Positions 11,220 through 22,589 of a DNA stretch of 64,000 bases are shown in pieces. The notes under the pieces are model-generated. The model did not search any database. It was not told the DNA's origin and saw only the letters and a program-made list of their open reading frames with translations. Every line of letters begins with the position of its first letter. Position 1 is the first letter of the stretch. A program made the position numbers and the translations under genes. The stretch spans positions 124,001 to 188,000 of the forward strand of contig JAHDVF020000844.1 in assembly GCA_022606425.2 (NCBI GenBank), read 5' to 3'. The DNA comes from Lepidostoma basale (taxonomy: Eukaryota > Arthropoda > Insecta > Trichoptera > Lepidostomatidae).

Positions 11220-11385
11220 ATATTCTACTTCCTATGGCTATACAACTCTTGAAGAGTTTTAGCCCTTGGATGATTTTCCTCCAAGCTCCTCGATCCTGCG
11301 CCTTTTGCTCCCAGCAGCCTGATTTGCCCAACCTAGCCAGCAGTGGCAAGCCTAGGGTCAGCCAGTAAGGCAAGCCAAGGAATTA
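11220..11385 (-). mobile_element. Probable LINE C-terminal fragment
   Basis: A minus-strand frame carries AQDRGAWRKIIQGLK, the kind of end seen in RTE-type C-termini. The rest of 11386-12204 includes an 11915-12180 block, starting at the AGCCCGGCTTC repeat shared with 41430 and 59990. It otherwise shows nothing I can name. Confidence 0.35.
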
Positions 11386-12204
11386 TAAATAGATATTCGT
11401 AAAGAAATTACATAATCGTTCCTTTCATAACATTTCAGCACATAACGTAAATGACAGATAGCATTCTGACAATAGAAATGAAGTTCGTGACACATCGATT
11501 AGTAACATACTTCAGAGTGATAAAGCCCGGCTTCAAATGCATAAAAAAAATTGTAGATATCTTCTGGTATATATGCACCTAGCTATATGATTACAAGACA
11601 AAAATACGTAAGTGCGACAAGGACCCTTTTACATTTTGCAAGCCCAATATGAAGCCCATATAAAACATGAAACAAAACATGTGAACGTAGGCGATTTGGC
11701 GGGCATCTCACCTACGTACGTATGAGTGAAATTAAATACGGCGCGTATGAGTGAAACAAAACATACACTTAGGTCATTTCTGCGCATGTCAGCGAAGTCA
11801 TTTGCAACGCAACGAATTAAATTGCTACTAGCGCGAAAATTCAAAATACTATTTTATTCGTAGACGGCTCAAACGCGCAATAAACATCGTTTCATTATAG
11901 ATTTTTTTAGGCAAGCCCGGCTTCTCGGCTTGTATGGAAGTACCGCCACTGATAGCCAGATCAGCCAGAACATTATCCATTAGGCGCTGTCTAGCCCTTA
12001 CTAGAGCTCTTACTCCAGTCGGTCTAGACGCGTCCAGGGTCTTGATTGCCCTGGTCTCACTGGCTTGGCATACATGCCCAATCTATGCTAAGTGACCGGC
12101 TCTCTTGGTGCTCGTTATAAGGGGCTGCTGGGTCATCGTACGTATCTCTTGGTTGGACCTATGCCTCCAAACAAAAATATTTAATATTGAAAAATAATAA
12201 CAAA

Positions 12205-12683
12205 CAGGGCCGCCGTTGTGGCTGGTTGCTTGACGAATGCGGTTTGGAAAAATAAAAATATGCTAAAGGAGAGCAAGATTCGAATCTACAAGACATGCGT
12301 ACGTCCTATAATGACATATGGAATAGAAACGAGAGCTGACACCATCAGAACAAAAAGTCTTCTAAGAACCACAGAAATGAAGACTCTCCGATCCGTTGCG
12401 GGAAGACACTCCGAGACAGAATAAGAAATTCTGAAATAAGAAAGATCTGCAATGTGGAAGATGTCGTGCGATGGAGAAGACTGAGAAGACGCTACTGGAG
12501 AGATCACGTGGAAAGAGCGTGTTCTGAAAGAGTGATAAATATAGCCGCAAATAAAGTACCAACGGGATATTGACCTGCAGGAAAACCACCTAAAATATGG
12601 CGAGACAGTTGGACATCTGCATCCCAGGAACAGGCTCCGAGAAATAACAGGACACAGTCCTAAATTAAGCAGAAGAAGAAAAA
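12205..12683 (+). mobile_element. RTE-like LINE-E C-terminal fragment
   Basis: It encodes IRIYKTCVRPIMTYGIETRAD and the following LRTTEMKTLRSVAG block, then breaks frame near 12415. The tail is GAAGAAGAA. Better copies are at 39048-39635 and 57477-58022 on the minus strand. It lies just beyond the 3' end of the Fcf2 gene. Confidence 0.75.
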
Positions 12684-12736
12684 TAATAACAAAGAATGTA
12701 CCAACATACAATTTATTAAAAATACATTTAAAGGTG

Positions 12737-15700
12737 TTAACCTTTTCGCTTCTGTTTGCTTTCCCGTTTGTTCTTTTTAAATTGCTCCTTGCTCTTCAGT
12801 CTCTTGTCCTTGATGTAAGACTTGTATGTGGTCTTCCTCTTCTCCTCAATTATCTCCGTGTATTTCCTCTTGTTGTACCTGTTGAACTCCGCGTCGGCTA
12901 GCAGCTCGTCCACCATCGTCCTCTTTTGCTCCTTCCTCGTCAGCCTCTCGTTGTGGTGGTCCAGAGCGGAATCCATAACCGTGCCCATCTAAAGAAAAAT
13001 ATTATTACTATTTCATTAAAAATATCTTTACACCATTACAGCGCGAGCCAAATCGATGGAAAGGGTATAGCTCTTATTTTTATAGGAATATCATTACATA
13101 CCTAACCAAAATGTTCAAATCGTTCTCAGATTACCAATCTGCCCTAATATTTCATTCCTTGGACTGTCTCGAAAATAGACGTACGCTCAATGATGGAGCC
13201 ACACTTCAAATGCTTCCAGTCTGTTCATTGAGTTAACTTTCAGGGTCCAAGTTTCACACCCGTACAATAAAACAGACCACACATAGCATTTGATCATAAA
13301 AATAAATAAATAATATTACCTGAAAGTATTTGGGGAGGACTTCCATATCGTTTTTCTTGTAAAAGTGTTTGGGATTCAACACCGATCTCATCTTCAGCAC
13401 TTGCAGGTCGTTTTTCAGCTCCTCGGTGATCTCGGGCGCGGGGAGATTGAACCAGGACGGACCCTTCGTCTTGTCTCTCTCAGCCTGCAAAGATAACAAC
13501 AAATTAGTTATGACACCTTGCGTGTCTAATTCACTTTATAAGTTGTCATTTATTTATTTAAGTCTTTGGTTGCTAGCTCTTTTGGGATTAACCTTAAGAC
13601 CGGTGTTTATGATGCATTTCGCTATCAGATTACACTGATTTAAGACAATCATATTTAAATATGGAATACTAATAGCTTACATAAATAATTTTGAATATTT
13701 GGTTTGGTTCATGTGGTAATATTTCGTGTATAAGTGAATTGTTTTGATCAATATGATTGTTGCCGCACTTTATAATAGTTAATTGTGACACGTAATACGT
13801 CTGTACTGTTTTCATGTTAAAATTATACAAGTTTCTTCGTTTATATAAAGAATTTTGACAGGTGTTAAAATAATTGTTTCATTTGTTCTAATAACAATTT
13901 GAATAATTTCTTCAATGATATTTTAAAGTTGTTGCTGGTGTTGGATCGTTTTAAGTGCCTAATTACAGTTATTTAAAAGTACGGTAGATACGTGGAATAT
14001 AAATTAAATAAACACAAAAGTCCGGATCGTCCAGCCGACAACAAGTGCACCATCTTAAAGAACATTATGTGTTGTACTATTTTTATTTTGTTATTTTATT
14101 TTATTTTATATCATTGTATTTTTTATTATACTAGCTGACCCGGCAACGCTTCGCTATTGCTAAATTCGAGTATATAAATAAACCCAATATATATTCAACA
14201 AATACAATTGAAGTTCAATATCAATTAGTTTATTTATCGGATTAAATGACATGTGTATGGATGCAAAAATGTGTGTATACTAATTCAGTTTGTAACTATA
14301 AAACAATGTTTCAATCCAAGCAAACTCGCTGTGAATTTTAAACTTGAATATTACTAATGTAATTGAAAATCTGTTTTTTGAATATTTTATATGAAATTTA
14401 TGAGGAGGAGAAAGGAGAGACCACTGGGAGACGGTGACGGCTCCATTACAAGCGCCTTCCCCCGCCCCAGATGCCCCAGAATATGTGGGTCCAGGATCCG
14501 GCTCTTCAGTCACATGCAGACCCACAACCGTGAAGGACAGTCTTCCTCGGACACGAGGGACAGCCAATGATGATGATATTATATTACATTTGCACAAAAC
14601 ATTCATATGTATTATACATAAATCAAGATCATTATAATGCTCTTAGAAATACAATGTTTAGAGAAACAAAACTCTTGATTTTGTTGTTCATATTATATGT
14701 TTTAGATTTATTAGATGGAGATGCCTATTGGTGGTGATGAAGTTTGCAACCCATCACACTGCGTCTCCCGCGGGGGCGAAAAGAGAAGGATGGAGTGCCG
14801 CATCGGTTAAAGTGTGGCAGTCCATTCTTTCTGCCTACCCTTTCGGAGAGACGGCATGATGGTAAGTTAGTTAGTTAATAAACTTTTCCCTTACGGTGCT
14901 AAAATAAAAACGTGCGTTCCGGTGTAGGGTAGTCAGTACACGTTAAAAAAATTGCGATTTTAAATCGGAAAAATAGGAACATTCATAGCTAATCCCCTTA
15001 TATAATTATAATTGAAGTAAAAAATTATAATAATTGAGATTTGATTGCTAAAAATATTAAAAAACCATCTGGCAACGCTCACGGAACAGACATAGATCCC
15101 GCTCTGGTTGCAAGCTCGAAAGCGACTGCCGCCACTGCCGGCGCGGCGGGACGACGAGAGTGAGAACATTGAGCTAGAACATATGCAAGAGTGAGATGCC
15201 AATATAGTGTGGCGCACTCAAAGCGCTGTTTATACGCGACTTTGTTTTCGATTTTCACAAAATACCTCCGATGTACCCGATAAATTCTGATTATTATTAA
15301 TATTATTTTTAAGCAGTAATTATGCCCCTGTACAAAGGAAAAGGATCGCGTATGGAATGTGGAAACCACAGAGCTATTAGTCTTTTGAGTGTCGTTGGTA
15401 AAGTCTATGGCAGAATTTTAATAGAAAGAGTAAGAAAATTGACGAGTGACAAAGTTTGGGATGTGCAAGGTGCCTTTATGAATGGCAGAGGATGTATGGA
15501 TCAAATTTTTGGACTTCGTACATTGACAGAGAAGTTTCTGGCCAAAAATCGCAAACTTTTCTGTGCATTTGTCGACTTACAAAAAGCATATGATTACGTT
15601 AATAGAGTAAAGTTGTGGAAAATATTGTCTGAATATGGAATAAATACAAAACTGATCACGGCCATTAAGTCACTATACACGGAAAGCACTGCTAGTGTCA

Positions 15701-18700
15701 GAGTAAATGGAGATCTTACAGCCTGGTTTGATATCAATAAAGGTGTCAAACAAGGTTGCATAATGTCCCCGTGGTTATTTAATCTGTATATGGACAATTG
15801 TATGAGAGAGCTGAAAGGGTTGGATGTAGGTGCCAAAATGAGCGGAGTGTCAGTAAGCTGTCTCTTGTATGTGGATGACGCTGTCCTACTTGCTGACAAC
15901 GAGCATGAACTACAAGTCCTGGTGAATTGTATGTATGAGGTATGCATGCGAAATGATCTGATGATGAATGTTAATAAGTCCAAGGTAATGATTTTTGAAA
16001 AGGAAGAAACCACCACAGTCTGCAACATTAGCGTGAATGGTGAAAATTTGGAGCAAGTAGTTGAGTTCGTGTATTTAGGTAGTAAGTTTACAAGAGATGG
16101 GCGAGTGGAGAGGGATATTGAAAGAAGGGTTGGGGCAGGCAACAAAGTGAATGGTGCACTTAAAGTTGTCATCGCAAAACAAAAACCTATCCAAAAAAGC
16201 TAGAATGGCAGTGCACAATGGTGTTCTTCTACCGACCCTTATGTATGGAAGCGAAGCATGGAACTGGCAAAAGAAGGATGAAAGTAGAATAAATGCAGTG
16301 GAAATGAGATCTCTTAGACGAATGTATGGATACTCTGTGTATGATAGAGTGTCGAATGAAAATATAAGAAGTAAATGCGGTGCGAATGATGGTGTTATGA
16401 ACAAAATAATGAAAGGATCATTAAGATGGTTTGGACATATGGAAAGAAAGAATGAAGAAAGAATGGTAAAAAAATTATATGTTAATGATGTAAATGGAAC
16501 CAGAAATAGAGGAAGACCGAGGAAAACGTGGCACGATCAAATAAATCAAATATTGAATGTCGGCCATGAGGAGTCAGAGAAATCGACGCGCGTGCATGAC
16601 ACGATGTATGAATGTTGAGGAAGCGAGAGAAATATGTCAGGAAAGAAAGGTGTGGCAGTCCATTCTTTCTGCCTACCCCTTCGGGGAGACGGCGTGATGG
16701 TTAGTTAGTTAGTTAGTTTTATTTTTTAAATCAATGCGTAAATATATTATGGAGGAATACCTGAAATCTTAACCTTGTATTTATTATGTTTGTAGAGATA
16801 TTGATGGTTTTTAGAAGCAACGTGTAGAAGATACCCATCATAGGGAAGGGAGGGTTAAAAAGAGATGCATTTTTTTTACCTTTCGAAGCGCTTTCTTTCT
16901 CTTTTCACTGACATCATATTCTGGGAGAGAGAATTGCTGTTCTAATCCGGGCGTCAGCACACTCTTTTTCATCTCTTTGTCCACGTCCACACTGGCTGCT
17001 TTCAAATTAAATTTCCCCGTATCTAAATCAATGTTATTGAACATGAATCTATTCTTCTTCGTCCTGTCGGCAGACTTGGTGCCCAGCTCGTTCGCCCAGC
17101 CCATCTCGGTAAAGAAACTGTCTATGATCACATCGTCTTTGGAGCTTTGATTACAATCTATAGTTTTTTCACTCTGTAATTCTTTGTGTGCGATTTTGAT
17201 ACGGTTTATAATATCAGAGAGGGCTTCTTCACTTACTGAAATAAAATAACATACTAAATAATTAATTCAAATGAAGAATAAGTTATATTATGTGTGGATA
17301 CTCTGTGTATGATAGAGTGTCGAATGAAAATATAAGAAGTGAATGCGGTGCGAATGATGGTGTCACAAACAAAATAATGAAAGGATCATTAAGGTGGTTT
17401 GGACATATGGAAAGAATGAATGAAGAAAGAATGGTAAAAAAATTATATGTTAACGATGTAAATGGAACCAAAAATAGAGGATGACCGAGGAAAACGTGGC
17501 ATGATCAAATAAATCAAATATTGAATGTCGGCCATGTGAGGAGTCAGAGAAATCGACGCGCGTGCATGACATGATGTATGAATGTTGAGGAAGCGAGAGA
17601 AATATGTCAGCAAAGAAAAGTGTGGCAGTCCATTCTTTCTGCCTACCCCTTCAGAGAGACGGTGTGATGGTTAGTTAGTAAGTTAGTTAGTTTATATTAT
17701 ATTTTATGTGAATTACATGTTTCGCTTAACTAGGGCATTATCACATATGACTTTTGTAACCCTGAGGAAGCTGGAAATCTGGAGCAAGTAAATGACTTTG
17801 TGTATTTGGGTAGTATGTTCATAAAAGATGGATGAGTGGAGAGTGAAATTGAAAGAAGGGTTGGGGCAGGCCACAAAGTGAATGGTGCATTTAAAATTGT
17901 CAGCGCAAACAAAAACCTATTCAAAAAAGTTGGTAGTGCACAATGGTCTTCTTGTACTGACCCTTATGTATGGAAGCGAAGCATGGAACTAGCAAAAGAA
18001 GGATGAAAGTAGAATAAATGCAGTAGAAATGAGATCTCTTAGACGAATGCGTGTTCTACGTGTATGATAATGGTGTTATGAACAAAATAATGAATTAAGA
18101 TGATTTGGACACATGGAAAGAATGAATGAAGAAAGAATGGTTAAAAAAGTAATTGTTAACAATGCAAATGTAACTAGAAATAGAGCACGACCGAGGAAAA
18201 CGTGAAAACCGAAAGAAAAAAATCAAATATTGAATGTCGGCCACGTGAGTCAGAGAAATCGACACGCATGCATGACACGATGTATGAGTGTTGAGGAATC
18301 GAGGGAAATACGTCAGGAAAGAGAAGTGTGGTAGTCCATTCTTTCTGCCTACCCCTTCGGGGAGACGGCGTGATGGTTAGTTAGTTACGAAGTTCCGGTG
18401 GGAGCGAAACCAGAACTCCTGAACGATCATTTTCGCTATCATTGATAAATTATTCTTTCCAATGCCTACTTTTAAAGCTCCGATTACTTTGTCACCCGCA
18501 AAAACTTTTCTCTCTTCTTAATAACTCTAATGTTAAGAATTAATAACTCTAATGTTATTAATTTTCTGTTTTAACGGATTATCAAAATTGGATTGTTTTC
18601 TAAAGTAGTATTAAAATTTAATATGGTAAGTGAAAAGTTTATATTGCCATTTAAAAAATCTTTAAATACAAAAATAATGTGAATCGGAAAACGAAGTAGG

Positions 18701-18812
18701 TTAACCTAAAAAAATACTTACCGTTTGCGAATTCGTTTTCGTCTACTTCTCCAATGACCTCATCTTTATCAAGAAGATTCTCATCCCCGACAGTGTCTAT
18801 AATGAAATCCAT
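12737..18812 (-). CDS. DNTTIP2: Fcf2 / DNTTIP2-type rRNA-processing protein, 4 exons, 287 aa
   Basis: Fcf2-domain proteins work in early pre-rRNA cleavage in the nucleolar small-subunit processome (family knowledge). Coding exons on the minus strand are 18812-18722, 17235-16880, 13484-13320 and 12988-12737. Each has GT donor and AG acceptor sites; the first donor is GTAAGTAT. Lengths 91+356+165+252 give 864 nt, exactly 288 codons with stop. Residues 1-149 are acidic or polar and poorly conserved. 158-250 is the Fcf2 domain: PSWFNLPAPEITEELKNDLQ, then LKMRSVLNPKHFYKK, GTVMD, RTMVDELLADAEF and YNKRKY. 252-287 is a lysine-rich tail that could serve as a nucleolar signal. No residue loss or frame break is visible. 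Intron 1 (17236-18721) and intron 2 (13485-16879) are filled with LINE-A copies. The start is the first ATG of exon 1; the acidic exon-1 peptide is my choice and upstream coding exons cannot be excluded. Confidence 0.92.
13485..14130. other. Fcf2 intron 2, proximal part without recognised elements
   Basis: AT-rich, non-coding, and inside the intron. I see no repeat that recurs elsewhere in the window. A short piece matching the SINE 3' region lies at 13021-13080 in the neighbouring third intron, minus strand. Confidence 0.35.
14131..14280 (-). mobile_element. Helitron 3' terminus
   Basis: Read on the minus strand, the sequence ends GCAATAGCGAAGCGTTGC, then GGGTCAG, then CTAG, followed by a host T. 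A small stem-loop about 10 nt before a terminal CTAG at an A/T target is the Helitron 3' end. How far the element extends to the right is not resolved; no Rep or helicase frame is visible here. Confidence 0.6.
14400..14575 (+). mobile_element. LINE C-terminal fragment with a CCHH finger
   Basis: One plus frame reads CPRICGSRIRLFSHMQTH (C-x4-C-x9-H-x3-H spacing as visible), followed by ...QSSSDTRDSQ* and a (GAT)n tail. This ending is found on some non-LTR retrotransposon ORF2 proteins. The fragment is short and its family is uncertain. Confidence 0.45.
14716..14880 (+). mobile_element. LINE-A, minimal 3' end (variant subfamily)
   Basis: About 165 bp ending in (GTTA)n. Its 5' half matches 1855-1960 rather than the main LINE-A consensus, so it and the 1841-2022 insert form a subfamily. 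Confidence 0.65.
14948..16858. repeat. Segment shared with 26237-26676, here filled by LINE-A
   Basis: 14948-15309 and 16713-16858 align end to end with the continuous sequence 26237-26676 next to the RING paralog. The only large difference is the LINE-A copy. The similarity stops 21 bp short of Fcf2 exon 2. It is either a transposon family without obvious ends or a dispersed segmental copy. Confidence 0.75.
15310..16712 (+). mobile_element. LINE-A with reverse transcriptase domain (best copy)
   Basis: A 293-codon frame from 15322 carries the RT core: GNHRAISLLSVVGKVYGRIL, FVDLQKAYD with catalytic Asp85, GVKQGCIMSPWLF, then LLYVDDAV with YVDD at 183-186, and NKSKVMIF. One extra A in the run near 16180 shifts the frame. 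The remaining C-terminal domain continues at 16151-16618 ([33 protein letters not shown]). After another small break the coding end CCCCTTCGGGGAGACGGCGTGA is followed by (GTTA)4 ending near 16712. The 5' end, with endonuclease, is missing. The clade is a non-LTR element without a firmer assignment. The comparison with 26237-26676 defines the insertion; the flanks share an AT-rich TATTTTT stretch. Confidence 0.9.
17283..17692 (+). mobile_element. LINE-A 3' copy in Fcf2 intron 1
   Basis: Open from YSVYDRVSNENIR to NGTKNRG, where a TGA (17482-17484) interrupts it. It then runs to the terminal hairpin and (GTTA)n-like tail. Same strand as most intronic LINE-A copies, opposite to the gene. Confidence 0.75.
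17757..18390 (+). mobile_element. LINE-A 3' copy, diverged
   Basis: It covers the ENLEQV region to the tail with deletions and stops. It is clearly older than the neighbouring copy 17283-17692. Confidence 0.7.
18405..18525 (-). mobile_element. LINE-B internal fragment
   Basis: Minus-strand match to the GAGNKV...NLS block of the A/B families. It abuts the tail of the 17757-18390 copy, head to tail in opposite orientation. Confidence 0.45.
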
Positions 18813-19087
18813 GTTGATTACTTGTATATTTGTACTCAAATGGTTTTTAAAACACGCGGGGCGAACCCGTATTTTGCTTTTGAACGTCAATATGACACGA
18901 GTAAACACGAAGTAATATTCAAAGATAATGTTCGGGAAACAAAAAATTTAAATCATAGATTTTTTAGAGTTCGATTGATTTGTCTATGGTGATAAACGTC
19001 AAAAATCATTGTTCGAAATTCAAAATATAACATTCACCTAATTCAGCTATTCATTCTAGAGTGCTTTTTTGTGTATTTGCACATGGA

Positions 19088-19560
19088 ACTAACTAACTAA
19101 CTAACCATAACGCCGTCTCCCCGAAGGGGTAGGCAGAAATAATGGACTGCCACACTTTTCTTTCCTGACATATTTCTCTCGATTCCTCAACATTCATACA
19201 TCGTGTCATGCACGCGCGTCGATTTCTCTGACTCCTCATATGGCCGACATTCAATATTTGATTTATTTGATCGTGCCACGTTTTCCTCGGTCTCCCTCTA
19301 TTTCTGGTTATATTTACATCATTAACATATAACTTTTTTTACTATTCTTTCTTCATTCATTCTTTCCATATGTTCAAACCATCTTAATGATCCTTTCATT
19401 ATTTTGTTCATGACACCATCATTCGCACCGTATTCACTTCTTATATTTTCATTCGACACTCTATCATACACAGAGTATCCATACATTCGTCTAAGAGATC
19501 TCATTTCAACTGAATTTATTCTACTTTCATCCATCCATTCTACTTTCATTTCTGCCAGAA
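19088..19560 (-). mobile_element. LINE-A 3' copy
   Basis: It has tail, terminal hairpin and C-terminal domain; an 80-codon frame remains open (19564-19322). It is truncated near the NWQKKDE block. Confidence 0.75.
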
Positions 19561-19670
19561 GCAATTTGAATCTGAAAGAATGCGATAAGTCAAAATATAC
19601 ATATAAATGTTACGATTCCCACGTTGATTCACGTCGTTTTCGAGATGGCATTGATTTGACTCAAAGCCAG

Positions 19671-19691
19671 GGTTAGGTTAGGTTAGGTTAG
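19671..19691. repeat. Short (TTAGG)n tract
   Basis: Four perfect GGTTA units and a partial fifth. TTAGG is the canonical insect telomere repeat. Here it is interstitial and followed directly by a block (19700-19810) that also occurs at 31010-31115. Confidence 0.75.
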
Positions 19692-20131
19692 TTTCCCCAA
19701 CAATAGTCATTCCGTAGACATTAAGAACTGCTGTTGCATTATATTATTAAATAATGGTGACCCTAAGTGAATAGAATTTCCATCCTGCGCACATTCGATC
19801 CAATACCGTCTTAAAAGGGTAAATAGTGATTTCGAGACGGCATTGCATTTGGTCATATGTCTCGGCATTCGACGAGTTGGAGCGACGGCTGACGCACGTC
19901 ATATTGGTGGTAGCGGCGTGTTAACATTATTTTGAACTTTGGTTAAATAGTATAGCTTATTTAAATTTGATCTTACACGCGACCTTCTTGATCTTAAATT
20001 TTTTCTGTTTTAGTGAAAGCTGTCAAAAGGTAAAATTTTATTTTAAATTATTTCTCAAGAGTTTATTATTATTGTTATTTATTATTATTTTAAACTTTGG
20101 AAAGAAGCTATTACTTGCTGGTTTGACATAT

Positions 20132-20487
20132 CGTCACCTGAGAGTAAGAGGGTTCCAGCTAACAACATTTCACATTTGACTTTTTTTCGTGAAATGGGTT
20201 CTTACTTACCTTATCTATACGTACAATAAAAAAAAACATGTAATAGTATCGTCATTTTGATGTTGCAAAACACACGATTCACTGAAGAAGGATTCATTTA
20301 AACTTAGAATTTTATAATTCCAACTGTTGCCAGACAAAATTTACACGTTTCCCGGTAAAATAATCTCTGGAAATTGGAATAAAACTCTTTTATTCCAAGA
20401 TACACACCCGAAACCAACAAAACTTTGACTTCATTTTTCTCAGCTTTTTACTTTTGTCAGTTGGAACCTTCTTTCTCTCAGGTGACG
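20132..20487. repeat. MITE family 1, copy 1
   Basis: Ends CGTCACCTGAGAGTAAGAGG and the complement, flanked by ATAT/ATAT (20128-20131 and 20488-20491). 356 bp, no frame. Other copies are at 43638-43907, 48029-48396 and 52233-52615, each with a 4 bp flank repeat. Confidence 0.85.
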
Positions 20488-20493
20488 ATATTC

Positions 20494-20725
20494 AAAATTA
20501 GAATTAAACACTTTTAAAACGATATATAAAACCACTTTATTTTGAGTCAGGAGCGGGAACCGGTTTCACTATGTAACGAGCTTCGTCAGGGCTATACACA
20601 AACTATAACTATACAAGTTTGTGTGTAGCCCTGACGAAGCTCGTTACAGAGTGAAACTGGTTGGCGCTCCTGACTCAAAATAAAGTGGTTTTGTACAAGT
20701 TTTGAAAGTGTTAAATTCTAATTTT
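20494..20725. repeat. Near-perfect 230 bp palindrome (foldback element)
   Basis: Arms of about 110 bp (20494-20603 and 20611-20725) with a loop under 10 bp. Landmark block: GAGCTTCGTCAGGGCTA and its complement AGCCCTGACGAAGCTC. Only a handful of mismatches. It starts six bases after the MITE at 20132-20487 ends. Confidence 0.85.
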
Positions 20726-20759
20726 ATTATTGTTTTTTTCTAATTAAAAAGTATGATCC

Positions 20760-21530
20760 CGTTCCCTCGATGGGAATATCTCCAGCGATTCGGCGATGAG
20801 TTCCGCAATTATGGAGTCAGTGAAACCAATGGTTCCAGAAGCCTCTACTATCGTCACAATAAAAGGGAAAATAATCTCAATATTCGAAAGTCTTCCTTCA
20901 CGACTACAAACGGTCAAGTTGCGAATTCCGACTCAGATCATCTTCCTCACTAATCTCCAACCTCAAAGGCATCTCTCCCTAGGAAACGACGTATTGCTCC
21001 AAAACCTACATTTCGATTGCCACTCCTTCGACTACTTTTTTACCTCATTATCCCTTCACTCCAATATCCAACCCAAGATTCCACCTACGGCCCGCCTTTT
21101 GAACGAACTCGACAGACTCCTTTTCACCACTCATCTCACTCAGTTCAATCTCGACCCCAACTCGATGGGAATATTGTTCGGATTGATTTTGAAATGTTCC
21201 TTTTCAAAAACAAAATAAAAACCTCCTGGAATGGTATCAAAAGCATCGGTAGAAACAAATTATCGGTCGAGTTTAACACATCAAAAGATGCAAGTAATTT
21301 TGTTAACTCAGAAAGTTTCCTTCAATGTTTTTATCCCGTCCATCTAAGTAACCAAATCAGGGATTATGCGAGGTATTCCTTCACACTGGTCTGAAAAATT
21401 TAATGTGGATAGTACAGTTGTCCTCACATTCGAAACGCTTCCCTCCCATGTATCCCTTCCCGTGGAGCTAGACGTGTTCCCAACTATACAGTCTTCGGAA
21501 ACTTCTGCGAAGGAAGTGCTTTGTCGGTCA
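20760..21530 (+). pseudogene. Jockey-type LINE ORF1 (gag-like) relic
   Basis: Frames at 20796-21218 and 21017-21394 together cover a nucleic-acid-binding ORF1 region. WNGIKSIGRNKLSVEFNT followed by ASNFVNSESF, RGIPSHW and SLPVELDVFPTIQ is the pattern of the RNA-binding ORF1 of arthropod Jockey-like elements. The part upstream of 21150 is less clear. There are several frame shifts. The CCHC knuckles that normally follow are missing because a LINE-A copy begins at 21545. Confidence 0.55.
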
Positions 21531-21544
21531 TTGTAATAAAAAAA

Positions 21545-22160
21545 CTAAATAACTAACCATCACGCCGTCTCCCCGAAGGGGTAGGCAGAAAGAACGGACT
21601 GCCACACTTTTCTTTCCTGACATATTTCTCTCGCTTCCTCAACAATCATACATCGTGTCATGCATGCGCGTCGATTTCTCTGACTCCTCACATGGCCGAC
21701 ATTCAATATTTGATTTATTTGATCGTGTCACGTTTTCCTCGGTCTTCCTCTATTTCTGGTTCCATTTAGATCGTTAACATATAATTTTTTTACGATTCTT
21801 TCTTCATTCATTCTTTCCATATGTCCAAACCATCTTAATGATCCTTTCATTATTTTGTTGATAACAACATCATTAGCACCGCATTCACTTCTTATATTTT
21901 CATTCGACACTCTATCATATACAGAATATCCACACATTCATCTAAGAGATCTCATTTCGACTGCATTTATTCTACTTTCATCCTTCTTTTGTCAGTTCCA
22001 TGCTTCGCTTCCATACATAAGGGCCGGTAGAAGAACACCGTTGTGCACTGCCATTCTAGCTTTTTTGGATAGGTTTTTGTTTGCAATGACAACTTTAAGT
22101 GCACAATTCACTTTGTTGCCTGCCCCAGCCCTTCTTTCAATATCCCTCTCCACTCGCCCA
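21545..22160 (-). mobile_element. LINE-A 3' copy
   Basis: It has tail, hairpin and C-terminal domain, upstream to the IERRAGAGNKV block at about 22160, with several frame breaks. It is inserted between the ORF1 relic and the endonuclease relic. Confidence 0.8.
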
Positions 22161-22164
22161 TTGG

Positions 22165-22395
22165 TCATTGTATGTTTGATGTTGTATGTTCTAAGCGACT
22201 TAAGTGCTCATAATAGTTTGGGGGGCGCTCCCACTTGTGATAGATTGGAAAGAGATTTGGTTGATCTCCTGGATCACCACAACATATGTGTTACGAATAT
22301 TAACGATGGCTCTCTAGCCCCCTAGCGCTGTGGATATTTCCCTCTGTAGCTCCGTTCCTACACTCGGGGTTGACCACATCCCCTTATCATTGAAT
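22165..22395 (+). pseudogene. LINE endonuclease (EEP) fragment
   Basis: The frame at 21855-22325 continues past the LINE-A copy into DLSAHNSLGGAPTC and LERDLVDLLDHHNICVTNIN. This matches the GDFNAHH...LLDxHN region of LINE apurinic-type endonucleases. The later segment resembles the ...VDHIPLS part after a frame break. It may belong to the same element as the ORF1 relic upstream. Confidence 0.55.
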
Positions 22396-22589
22396 CCCAA
22401 ACACTTCCCTTAATCCAAAATACAACCTACATGTTAGGTTCAAACGGTCTTTTCTGACTCTCTGGAGCTTTCCGTTCATAACCTCCCTCCCTCTTCTATT
22501 AAAAAAATGAATTTGCTTCCTGCTAAAAATGATTTTATATCCTGTATTGACTCCGCAGCTAGTTGACATGTCTCCGTAAGGAAATTGTA

